Of a stretch of 64,000 nt of DNA, positions 52,001-64,000 are shown in pieces. Positions within the stretch are counted from its first letter, which is position 1. The number at the start of each line of letters is the position of its first letter. Location: positions 4,588,001 through 4,652,000 of the forward strand of contig JBBPUQ010000005.1 of assembly GCA_038501195.1 (NCBI GenBank), read 5' to 3'. The translations under genes were made by a program, and so were the position numbers. Source of the DNA: Nemania diffusa. Taxonomy: Eukaryota; Ascomycota; Sordariomycetes; Xylariales; Xylariaceae. The notes under the pieces were generated by a model, which worked only from the letters and a program-made list of their open reading frames with translations, made no database searches and was not told where the DNA came from.

Positions 52001-54390
52001 GTTAATTTATATTTTATAATAATAATAAAAATAAAATTAATACATTTAAAATATAAAATTTAATTAATTTAATTAATATTAAAATAATTATAATATTTAT
52101 AATTTTAAAACTTTTAATATTATTAAATTAAATTGTTATATTATTTAAAGTTCAATTTATTTATACAAAAAAGTTTTTATATATAAAAGTTTTAGCTTAA
52201 GCTTTTTTAATAATTAAAACTTTAGTTATATTAATATTTTATAAAATATTTTAATATTTTATACTATATTAATTGTTTAAATAAAAATTATTTAATATTA
52301 ATGTTTAATTTTAAATATATATGTTTTTTTTTATTATATAATAAAAATATACTAAATTTATTAAAAATTGAACTGTTTTATTTTTAATTTTAAAATTTAA
52401 GTTGTTATTAAATTTGTTATTATATAAAAAATTTTTATTACTTTTGTAGTTTAATACAAATATATTATATTTTTTGTACAATAGAGCTTTTTGCTTTAAA
52501 ATATTATATATAATAAAATATTGCTTTTTTATTTTTAATTTTTTTTATTAGCTATAATTAATAAACTAACAACTAAGTTTTTTATAAATAAAATATTTTT
52601 TGTTATTTTTATTATTTTTATTATATAATTGCTGTAGTTTTTAACAAAAATTCTTTTTAAAGTTATAATTATACAATTGTTTTAAATATTTAATATTATA
52701 TTGTTTATTAATAAAATAAACATTTATTATATAATAATAATTTATTTTTTAATTAAAAAAAACTTATAGTATTATTTATAAATTAAAAAATAAAGCTTTA
52801 TATATAAGTTTTTAACTAATTAAAACAAGTTTAAGTTTAAATATATTAAAACATATTTATATAACTATTATATAAAATAATATTTTTTTATAATAGTTAA
52901 ATTTTAAAGTATATTATATAAATTAAAATTTATTAATTATAATTTTTAATATTTTAAATATTATTTTTATTAAATTGTTTTGTTTTATTTATATAAAAGT
53001 AATAATAGTTTAATTAATTTAGTATTAACTATAATTAACTATTATATTAAAATAATTATTAAATATTATATAAATTTCGTTTTATTTATATATTAAATTA
53101 ATATAGTTGAAATAATACTATTTGGTTTTTTTTTTTAATATAAAAAAAAATACTATATAATATTATTTTTTAATAATTTCAAATCAACAGTATATTAAAA
53201 TAAAAATTCAAGCTTTATTATATAATATATTATATAGTTTATTGCTATAATTTTAGTCGAATCGCTATACTTTAGTAAATATAATAAATTGAGCTATTTT
53301 AATCGAACTATTGTAAATAATTCAAATAAAAAAAAGTTTATACAATTGATTTTTATATATAAATAAAAATACAAAATATATAGTAAAAATCTTAAAAGTA
53401 AATATAAGTTTTTAAATTTTTATTTATATAAAAAAACTAAATATTTAATTATTTGTATTAAATATTATATAGTATGTTAATGTTACTAGTTTTAATATAA
53501 CTAGTTATAATATTAAATAGTTTATTTATATAACTAGAAATTCTAATACAGTTATTAGTATAAGTACTAAAACTATTTATATAAATATATTATTATTTAA
53601 GTTTTTATTATTTTTTTTTTTATATTTTTTAAAAATATAAATAAACTTGTTATTATATATTATACTACATAATTAAATATTTAAGTTATATTTAACTATA
53701 ATATTAAATTTTTATTTAAATATATAATTAACATTTATAAATATAAATTTTATTTATTTGTTAAAGTTTATTGCAAATATTTATATAAATTATTTATTTT
53801 TTACTTTTAATTATATATAATTATATAAATATTATATAAAGTATATTATTAATTTTATAAGTTTTAAAAAAATATTAAAGTTAATAGTTATATTTTAATA
53901 TTTTAAATCTGTTTTTTTTTTTTAAATTTTTATTTAAATATTACTGCTTTTAGTTATATTTTTATATATAAAATTATTTTTATTATATAAAGCTATTAAA
54001 TTATTGTTTTAAGTTTATTTAATTGTTATAATTACTGCTACTACTGCTACTTTTGTTATTAATATTAACATAATTATAAAAAGTAAAAAAATAAAAATTA
54101 TAAAATATATAAAATAATTAAAAAAATAAATATATAAAATAGCTTATAGTTTTGTTAATTTTTGTACAAAAGTTAATTAAACTATTGCAAAAAAAACTTC
54201 AACTTTATAATAGTTAAGCTTTATTTGTTCAATAGTTAATTTAATGTATTTTTAGCTAATCAATAAAAATAATAATTTACTTTTTATATAAAAAAAAAAA
54301 AAATGTAACATAGAAGTTATTTTTAACAATAACTAGTTTTTGCTTTTTTATTTTGTTAATTTATAATTGTATTCTGCAATTACTGATTAG

Positions 54391-54698
54391 TATTAGTAAA
54401 ACTTTTTATATATATATATATAAAAAGATTTGAAATAATTTGTAAAATTTAAAGTCTGTTTTTAAGTTCTAAAGTTCTATATTAATTTATGTATATATTT
54501 TATAAAAAAAAATATAACTAAAAAAGTTGTACACAAGTTATTTATATGTGTATATGTATAAAACTTATAAATTTTGTAAATTCTAGTAAGTTTTTGTATT
54601 TTTTATTTATTTGGTTATTTAATAAAGGTTTTAGTCTAAGTCCTAGTTATACGCACTTAATATGTACATATAAGTTCTGTTAAATCATTGGTTCAACA
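54391..54698 (-). repeat. right LTR of element B
   Basis: 308 bp, the same length as its partner. It starts TATTAGTAAAAC (mutated TG) and ends GTTCAACA (intact CA). Its last 150 bp are the less mutated half (GTTGTACACAAG, GTCCTAGTTATACGCAC), the reverse of the left LTR. Together the two LTRs nearly recover the unmutated sequence. Confidence 0.92.
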
Positions 54699-57600
54699 AT
54701 TTTAAATTAATAATAATTTTAAAGCTATAATAAATTATTAATTTATATATTAAATTATTAATATTTATATAAAAATTTAAATTTTATTATTATTTTTATA
54801 ACTTTATATAATTAATTTATATTTTTTATATAATTTAATTATTTTATTTTTAATTTTTTATATAAATTTAGTTTTAAAAATATTTATTTAATTATATTAA
54901 TTTAAATTATATTATATAAATTAAAATATATTTTAAATTATTAATATATTTATTTTAGTTATATTTAATTAGTTAAAAAATATATTAAATATAATAATTA
55001 TATTATTTTATTTTAATTATATAATTAAAATATAATTATTAATTTTTTTTAATATAAAATATTAATTGTTAATAAATATAAATAACTTTTTTAATTTATT
55101 TTTATATTAAAGTTATAAATATTTAATAATTTAAAAAAAATTATATAAAAAATTAAATATAACTTTTTATTAATAATATAATTTAATTTATATATAATAA
55201 AATTTAATTAATTTATTTATTATATTAATTATAATATTATAATTTTTAATTATAAAAATTTTATATAGTTTTATTTAATTTTTATATTTTTTTTATATTA
55301 TAATTTTATTTTAAAAAAATAAAAAAAAAAATTTTATATAATAATATTAATTTATTTTTAATTTATATAACTTAGTTAATATTAACTTTTATATAAATAT
55401 TTTTGAATATTTTTATAATTTTTTATATAGTTTTTATTTTTTAAATAATTTTTAATAAACAAAATAAATTATTATTAATTTTAAAATAAACTTTAAAAAT
55501 TAATAAAATAAATATAAAACTATTTAATTTAATTATATTATTTAAAACTTTTATAACTATTTATAATATTATTTTTTTATTTATATAATAATTGATTTTT
55601 TTATATAAAATATTAAATATATAATAAAATAATATATATATTTATTTAATTTTTTTAATAGTTTAATATATTTTAATAAATATTTTTTTATATAAAATTT
55701 TAATTTATTATATATTATTATAAAATTCTTTAAATAAAAGATTTATATTAAAATTATATATAATATAATTAAATAGCTTTTAATATATTAAAATTTAATA
55801 TTAATATAATATATTTTAAATATTATATATATTTAAAAATTTTAAAAATTTAATTATTTAAAACAAAATATTTATATTAATTATATATAAAGTTAATTAT
55901 TTATTAATTTATATAATATTAATAATAATTTTATAATTAAAATTATATTTATTTTTTAATAAAAATTTAAATTTTTTTAAAACTTAATTATATAATTAAT
56001 AATAATAATAAAACTTTTTAATTTTTTAAAATATTAAAATATTAATATTATTATATTTAATTTTTTAAAATAATTTTATAAGTTTTTTTATTTAAAAATA
56101 TTTAAATTAATAATATAATTTTTAAAATTTTTATTTTATAAAATAATTTATAACTTTTAATTAATTAATATTAAAAAATAAATATTTTTATTTTTATATA
56201 ATTAATATTATTATATTATTTTATTATATAATTATATTTTATATATTATTAAAATAAATATATAATTGATTTATATTTTATAATAATAATAAAAATAAAA
56301 TTAATATATTTAAAATATAGAATTTAATTGATTTAATTAATATTAATATAATTATAATATTTATAGCTTTAAAATTTTTAATATTTTTAAATTAAATTAT
56401 TATATTATTTAAAGTTTAATTTATTTATATAAAAAGATTTTTTTATATAAAAGTTTTAATTTAAGTTTTTTTAATAATTAAAATTTTAATTATATTAATA
56501 TTTTATAAAATATTTTAATATTTTATATTATATTAATTATTTAAATAAAAATTATTTAATATTAATATTTAATTTTAAATATATATATTTTTTTTTATTA
56601 TATAATAAAAATATATTAAATTTATTAAAAATTAAACTATTTTATTTTTAATTTTAAAATTTAAGTTATTATTAAATTTATTATTATATTAAAAATTTTT
56701 ATTATTTTTATAATTTAATATAAATATATTATATTTTTTATATAATAAAATATTGCTTTTTTATTTTAGATTTTTTTTATTAATTATAATTAATAAACTA
56801 ATAATTTAGTTTGTTATAAATAAAGTATTTTTTATTATTTTTATTATTTTTATTATATAATTGTTATAATTTTTAATAAAAAATTTTTTTAAAGCTATAA
56901 TTATATAATTGTTTTAAATATTTAATATTATATTATTTATTAATAAAATAAATATTTATTATATAATAATAATTTATTTTTTTATTAAAAAAAACTTATA
57001 ATATTATTTATAAATTAAAAAATAAAATTTTATATATAAGTTTTTAATTAATTAAAGCAAATTTAAACTTAAATATATTAAAATATATTTATATAATTAT
57101 TATATAAAATAATATTTTTTTATAATAATTAAATTTTAAAATATATTATATAAATTAAAGTTTATTAATTATAGTTTTTAATATTTTAAATATTGTTTTT
57201 ATTAAATTATTTTATTTTATTTATATAAAAATAATAATAATTTAATTAATTTAATATTAATTATAATTAATTATTATATTAAAATAATTATTAAATATTA
57301 TATAAATTTTATTTTATTTATATATTAAATTAATATAGTTAAAATAATATTACTTAGTTTTTTTTTTTAATATAAAAAAAAATATTATATAATATTTTTT
57401 TTTAATAATTTTAAATCAATAATATATTAAAACAAAAATTTAAACTTTATTATATAATATATTATATAATTTATTATTATAGTTTTAATTAAATTATTAT
57501 ATTTTAATAAATATTATAAATTAAACTGTTTTAATTAAATTATTATAAATAATTTAAATAAAAAAAAATTTATATAATCGATTTTTATATATAAATAAAA

Positions 57601-58934
57601 ATATAAAATATATAATAAAAATTTTAAAAATAAATATAAGTTTTTAAATTTTTATTTATATAAAAAAACTAAATATTTAATTATTTATATTAAATATTAA
57701 AATATATATTAATATTATTAGTTTTAATATAATTAATTATAATATTAAATAATTTATTTATATAATTTAAAGTTTTAATATTTTTATTAATATAAATATT
57801 AAAACTATTTATATAAATATATTATTATTTGATTTTTTATTATTGTTATTATTGCTAAATTTTTTAAATATATATATAAATTTATTATTATATACATTTT
57901 TATATATTTTGATTTTTTTATTATTTATAGCTATTATAACAAATATATATTTAAATATATAATTAATATTTATAAATATAAATTTTATTTAACTTTTAAA
58001 ATTTATTATAAATATTTATATAAATTGTTTATTTTTGATTTTTAATTATATATATTTTTTTAAACATTATATAAAATATATAAATATTTATATTAAAATA
58101 ATTAAATCATTTAAATTAATAATAATATTTTAATATTTAAAATTAATTTTATTTTTTTATTTAAAAATATTAATATTATTTTTTTTAGCTATATTTTTAT
58201 ATAAAAATAGATATAATCTTTTATTTAAAAATTTACAATAATTAATTTTAGCTATTATAACTATAGCTGCTATAACTAATCTTGTTATAAATTTTAATAT
58301 TATTATAAAAAAAAGAAAATTAAATATAAAAATAAAAAAATAAATAAATAAATAAAATAGCTAAAAAATTAAATATATAAAATAGCTTATAGTTTTATTA
58401 ATTTTTATATAAAAATAACTAAATATTATATAAAAAAAGTTTTTAATTTTGTAATAATTAAAATTTTTGTTTAATAATTAATTTAATTTTTTTTTTACTA
58501 ATTAATATAAATAATAGTTTATTTTTTATATAAAAAATAAAAAATTTAATATAAAAGTTATTTTATAGCTAAGTTTAGTTTTTTTATTTTGTTAATTTAT
58601 AATTATATTTTATAATTATTTATTAATATTAATAAAATTTTCTATATATATATATATAAAAAAATTTAAAATAATTTATAAAATTTAAAGTTTGTTTTTA
58701 AATTTTAAAGTTTTATATTAATTTATATATATTTTCTACAAAAGAAAATATAATTAAAAAAGTTATATATAAATTATTTATATATATATATATATAAAAC
58801 TTATAAGTTTTATAAATTTTAATAAATTTTTATATTTTTTATTTATTTAATTATTTAATTAAAGTTTTAGTTTAAGTTTTAGTTATATATATTTAATATA
58901 TATATATAAGTTTTGTTATATTATTAATTTAATA
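54699..58934 (-). mobile_element. LTR retrotransposon family 1, element C, second segment
   Basis: Continues element C after the insertion of B and runs parallel to B 50410-54698. It ends with the right LTR at 58627-58934, followed by ATTGT (58935-58939), identical to the pentamer left of 47158. Without B, element C is about 5.86 kb. It is more AT-saturated than B throughout. Confidence 0.9.
58627..58934 (-). repeat. right LTR of element C
   Basis: 308 bp, TATTAATAAAATTTTC..AATTTAATA. It has the same landmarks and length as the left LTR at 47158-47465 and keeps a few C/G sites that the left one has lost (TCTACAAAAGAAAATATAA). Confidence 0.9.
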
Positions 58935-60410
58935 ATTGTTATTAAGAAATCGGTAATTATTACTTAATAATTAATATTAATTTAATATATAATTTTATAA
59001 TAAAGTTAATAAATTATAATATTATTTTTAAGTTTATATAATAAAATAATTATATTTATAATATAGTTTTTTAATTAAAACAGCTAATATAATAAAAAGA
59101 ATTAAAACATTAAACTATTATATATATATATATATATAAACAATTTTTTTATATAAAAACTTTTAACTTTTTTTTATTTTTTTTTTATAAAAATTTAATA
59201 TAATATAACTTTATTTATTTAAAGTTTTATTTTTATTTTTTAAAAACTTTATATAATAAGTTTTAAATTATTTATATTTATAAAATATAAAAGTTATTTT
59301 TAAACAATAAATTATAATTATTTATAATTATAAATAATAAATACTTTTATTTAACTTTTTATATAAAAGTTAAAATTTAAATATATTTTAAAAAAAATAA
59401 TTAAAATATTTTAATTATTATAAAAATTAAAATTAATAATATATTAATTATTTAAAATTTTTTAATAAAAAGTTTTTATACTTAAATATAAAAGTTTTTT
59501 TTTATATATAATTATTATATTTTAAATTAAAAAACTAATTATTTATTAAAAAAATATAATATTAAATTATATAAATTTAATAAAATGTTTTTTTTTATTA
59601 AAATAAAATTCAATTTAAATTTAATAAACTAATTAATAAAAATATTTTTATTAATTTAATTAAATATTTTAATATTTTATTTTAAAAAATAAAAAGTAAA
59701 TTTTTAATAATAATAATATATTAATAATAAATCAAAGATTTATATAATTAAAATATATTATTTATTTAATATATAAAAATATATATTAATTAAATAAAAC
59801 AATTTAACAAAAATATAATTTATAAAAAAATAATAAAAATTAATTTATTTTTATTTTTTATTTTAAATAAATTATTAATTATTTATTTTAAATATTAAAA
59901 ATAGTTATTATTAAATATAATTATATTTATTTTTTATAATAATAAAAATAAAAATAATATTAAGTTTTAAATAAAGTTATATATTATTAAAAATTAATTA
60001 ATTATTAATAAAAATAAATTTATTAATAATATTATAAATAAATTAATATTAAAACTTTTATTAATAATAAAGTTATTATAAATTTAGTTTTATATTTAAT
60101 TAAAAATGATTTTAATTAATTTATTATTATTAAAATAATTTTTAATTATTTAAAAAAAAAAATATTAAAAAAAAGTTTTAATAAATATTTTTAAATTTTA
60201 ATAATTATATTTTAATTATTTTTTTTAATTTTAATATTAAAGTTGTTTATTTAATAAAAAAACTTAAATTAAAAAAAATAAAAACAATATTTTAAAAATA
60301 AATTATTTAATTTATTATTAAATAGTTTTTTTATTTATATTAATAACAATGTTTTTTTTAATTAATATATTAAAACTTATATTTAATTAATTTATTAAAC
60401 ATATATAATA
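58935..60410. mobile_element. family-2 copy, right part, after element C
   Basis: Resumes the family-2 sequence interrupted at 47157 and aligns with 4060-4260, then with 61485-63080 and 8050-9510. Shared landmarks include TTTTTAATAATAATAATATA and the AATTATTTAATTTATTATTA stretch near 60300. It is somewhat shortened by small deletions against 61.5-63.1 kb. Confidence 0.55.
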
Positions 60411-61479
60411 GTTTAATTTTTATTAAAACATTTATTAATATATAATATTTGCTGTTTTTTTATAGTTAATTATATATATATATAATAATATTATTAATAA
60501 CTATATAATTATTTATATAAATAATGCAAATATATATATTTAATTTATATTATAAAAGTTATTATTAAAAAAGGTTTATTTATAATTTTATTAAAACTAG
60601 TTTATATTTTATATAGCTATTATAACAAACGTAGCTTTCAGTTTTTAACTATAATATAAATAAATTTATTATATTAAAGCAATAAAATTAATATAAAAAT
60701 GAATTTAATATATACACTAAATTAAATTTTTTATTTATTTTATATTTAACAATTAAACTTTAATAGAAAAAAAAACTGTTTTAAACTTGTGAGTTAAATT
60801 TTAATAAATAAAGTAGCTATTTTAAACTTATTATTTAAATTTTAATAAAAATGTTTACTAGTTAATTAAAAAAAATAAAAAGTAAGCAAAAGCTTTATTT
60901 ATAAAACAAGTATTTTTTTTTACTTTTTATAACTATTGTTATAGTTATATTTTTATAATTGTTATTTTTTTTTTATAATAATATTATATTTAATTAAAAA
61001 TTGTTTAAATTTAATAATATATAATAACAAATGTTAAAAATATAGCTTTAACTAATATTATTTTTAAATTATTAAAAATAATTAAAAATATTAAAATATA
61101 AAATATTAATAAATTAAACAATATTGAAAAAACTTAATTTATTATTATATATAATTTTATATATTTAAATAATTTTTAATTATTAAAAATTAATAAAATT
61201 ATAAAAAACTATTAATAAAATATTAAAATAAAAAAATAAAAAGTTTAAAATTAAAAATTAATAAAGCTAAAAAATAAGTTTTTATTAAAAAACTTTGAAA
61301 ACTTAATAAATATATAAATTAAATAATTTAATAAATTTTAATAATTTATTTATTATTTAAAATAAAAATATCATAAAACTATTTTTAGTTATAATTGATT
61401 AGTACTAGCATTAATTACTTAAATAAATAAGTAGCTTTATTATATAGCTAGATAAATGACCTATTTATTGCTGCTTTAA

Positions 61480-64000
61480 ACCACTTTGCATATATATATA
61501 AGTAATTTTTTTACAAAAAAATTCCTAACTTTTTCTTTTTTTTTTTTATCTATAGATTTTTTATATAATATAGCTTTATTTGCTTAAAGCTTTGCTTTTT
61601 TTATAAACTTTATACAATAATCTATAGATTACTTATAAATTATAAAGTATAAAAACTGCTTTTAAATATTTTTTAAAAAAAAAAAACTAAATTATAATAA
61701 ACTGCTATTATAGCACTGATATTTAAAAAATATACTATTTTTAAACAGCAAACTAAAAAACAAATTAATTTAACTTTTGATAAATTGCAACTTTTTGCAA
61801 TTATAAGTAATAAATAACCATTTTTTATTTTTTAAATAAAAACTAATACTTAAATATACTTTAAAAAACTTAGTTAAAATATTTTAGCTACTATAAAAAC
61901 TAAAAATAAAAATAAACCAATTATTTTAGTTTTTTTAATAAGAAGTTTTTACAACTAAGTTTGAGATTTTTTATTTATATATAAATACTATATTTCTAAT
62001 TAAAAAAACTTCTTTTGAAAAACTGACTATTTATTGAAAAAATATACCACTAGATTATATAAACTTAACAAAATTGCTTTTTTTTTCATTTTTATTATTA
62101 CACTAAAAAAAAAAACCTAGCTTAAATTTAATAGATTAGTTAATAAAAATACTTTTATTAACTTAATTAAATATTCCGATACTTTATTTTAAGAAATAAA
62201 AGTTAAATCTTTAATAATAATAGCTTATTAATAACAAACTAAAAATTTATACGATTTAGCTATATTATTTACTTAATATATAAAGATCTTTATTAATTGA
62301 ACTAAAAAGTTTAACAAAATTATAATTATTAAAAAAAAACAGCTAAATCATTTAATAAAAAACAATAAAAATAAAACTATTTTTAACTTTTGTTTTAAAT
62401 AAACTATCGATTATTTATTTTAAAAACTAAAAATAGCAAACATTAAATATAACTATATTTAAAACTTATTAAATAAAACTAATTAATATATTATAAACTT
62501 TTTATTTTATAAAAATAATACTTTAAAATTAATTTATATAAATAGTAGAACTTATAAGTCTATTAAAATATTTATATTTATTTTTTACAATAATAAAAAC
62601 AAAAATAACATTAAATTTGAAATATAACTATATATTATAAAAAGCTAATTAATTATTAATAAAAATTGATTTACTAATAATACTGTAAAAATAACTAATA
62701 TTAAAGCTTATATTAGTAATAAAGTTACTAAATATTTATTTTTTTATTTAATTAAAAGTTATTTTAACTAATTTACTATTGTTAAAGCTTTTTTTAACTA
62801 CTTAGAAAAAAGTTACAAAAACATAAATACAAACAAAAAATTTAAATCAAAATAAAAGTTTTTTAATTTCGATAACTATATTTTTGTTATTTTTTTTAAT
62901 TTTAAAACTAATTTTGTTTAATTAACTAAAAAAACTAAGTTAAAAAAAAAAATAAAAAAAATACTTTAAAAATAAACTATCTAATAAATTATTAAATATT
63001 TTTTTTTTATATTTTAACAACAATGTTTTATTTAACTAATATATTAAGTTTTATATTTAATTAATTTACTAAATATATATAAATAACAAAAAATACAATA
63101 TTAAGCGTAAAATTAACTAGTTAACTTTTTTTAATAACACAAATAAGTTAATTTTATATAATATTTGTAGCAATATCAGTAATATTTTAAGTAAAATTAA
63201 AAACAATAAAAACAGTAACATTAAAACAAATAATAATGTTAATAAAATTCTAACTGTTAAAAGTTATAACATTTTAAACAGTTTTAAATTATTAAAATTA
63301 ATTAAAAAAAACAAATGTTTTAACTACTAGTAAAAAAAACATATATTGAAAAATTATCTATTAAATAATACTAAAAAAAAAATATATTTATAAACTATTG
63401 TAGCTATTTTCGTTAATTTATATAATAAAACAAAAACTTTAAATAATATTACTATAAAAAATACTGAAAAAACAAAAACATTAAAAAAGTAACTTTAAAC
63501 AAATTAAACTTTTGCTTAAAAAAAATATTACAAAAAAATTTTATAAATAATAAACTAAACTTAATAAATAAATACTTAAAAGAATATTTTTTATTATATA
63601 TATATATTATAAGCAGCAATAAACTTTTATTAACTACTGAAGATTTTTTTAAAAATACAAAAACAGATATATATATAAACATAAATATATTGTTTGCTAA
63701 AAAAATTATAAAAATACTAAATTTTTTTTTAATTATTTAATTTTATTTACAATTAATATTTAAATATAATAGCAAAAAAAAATAAAATATTAAAACTGCT
63801 TTATTAATATTTTTATAAATATAAAAAAAAAATTTCAAAAATATACTTTTAATAATAATACTTTTATAAATTTATAAAATTATTATTAAAAAGTTTTAGT
63901 TTTAAAAATATAATATATTTTTCGATTGCTAAAAATATTAAATAATATTTTTATTTAGCTATTTTTTTAATTAATACTTTAACTAAAACTTAAATATAAA
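61480..64000. mobile_element. repeat family 2, best-preserved copy, runs off the window
   Basis: At least 2.5 kb. It is clearly less AT-saturated than the copies at 6.2, 8.0 and 58.9 kb, with about 15% G+C in lines sampled by eye. It defines the family: 61485-63000 matches 8040-9514, and 62100-63760 matches 6220-7860. No frame above 76 codons is open; the longest (63452-63682, minus) is Phe/Leu/Ile-rich and looks accidental. No terminal repeats or protein motifs are visible, so the element class is open. Confidence 0.6.

Larger units (their letters stand above)
48789..54698 (-). mobile_element. LTR retrotransposon family 1, element B, best-preserved copy
   Basis: 5910 bp, beginning TGTTAATAGAAC and ending GGTTCAACA, with identical ATTTT pentamers at 48784-48788 and 54699-54703. 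The LTRs are 48789-49096 and 54391-54698, each 308 bp. TG..CA termini and a 5-bp duplication place it among LTR retrotransposons. On the minus strand, GTACAAAAGAAAAAA just before the LTR at 49096 looks like a polypurine tract. CTAATCAGTAATTGCAG just after the LTR at 54391 occupies the primer-binding site. Both suggest transcription on the minus strand. The coding region is broken throughout by RIP-type stops, so I could not decide between Ty1/Copia and Ty3 types. It is inserted in element C. Confidence 0.92.
45651..64000. repeat. second RIP-degraded AT block, nested transposons, open at the window end
   Basis: Same mutational signature as the first block, with less saturation in element B and in the last 2.5 kb. 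Named elements are listed separately. Unassigned stretches are 45651-46107, 46321-46880 and 60411-61480; the last keeps more C and G (for example near 60620-60650 and 61390-61480) but has no readable gene. Confidence 0.9.

Noticed and set aside
63452..63682. 76-codon Phe/Leu/Ile-rich frame as a membrane protein
   Set aside because: It lies in an AT-saturated transposon copy where T-rich codons give Phe, Leu and Ile by composition alone; the homologous copy at 7.5 kb has no such frame.
1..64000. CRISPR arrays, tRNA or rRNA genes and telomeric TTAGGG repeats
   Set aside because: None is visible. The regularly spaced short repeats in the AT blocks are TA-rich microsatellite tracts.

Overview
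The window looks like nuclear DNA of a filamentous ascomycete (Pezizomycotina; genus not determinable by eye). Three things point there: two protein genes with short introns (52-80 bp, GT..AG, many with CTAAC/CTGAC-like branch sites), a sharp split between normal-composition gene islands and blocks of extreme AT content, and repeat copies that differ almost only by C-to-T and G-to-A changes. The last is the mark of repeat-induced point mutation (RIP). In the AT blocks the remaining C is mostly in CT and the remaining G mostly in AG, as expected when CpA/TpG has been converted to TpA.

Layout: (1) 1-3080, normal composition, holds an intact four-exon GMC flavin oxidoreductase gene on the minus strand (108-2255) and its upstream region. 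(2) 3081 to about 41450 is a 38-kb RIP-degraded transposon graveyard. (3) About 41451-45650 is a 4.2-kb gene island with one intact ten-exon gene on the minus strand, encoding a 741-residue, mostly helical protein that I do not recognise. (4) About 45651-64000 is a second AT block running off the window.

The AT blocks can be partly resolved. One LTR retrotransposon family (family 1; 308-bp LTRs, TG..CA ends, 5-bp target duplications, 5.4-5.9 kb) is present as element A (9515-14876), element C (47158-58934), element B inserted inside C (48789-54698) and element D in the opposite orientation (29430-35211), plus fragments. B has duplication ATTTT, C has ATTGT and D has AATAT. C itself sits inside a copy of a second, unclassified family (family 2), so 46.9-60.4 kb is a three-level nest. 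A 180-bp LTR-like insertion of normal composition (20785-20964, duplication TATAT) lies inside a heavily mutated family-1 copy. Further direct repeat pairs (16473/23831 and 25766/39136) may be LTRs of older elements that were themselves interrupted.

The two genes show no functional link. They are simply the sequences that remain outside the RIP-inactivated blocks. No tRNA, rRNA, CRISPR, telomere repeat or intact transposase/polymerase gene was seen.
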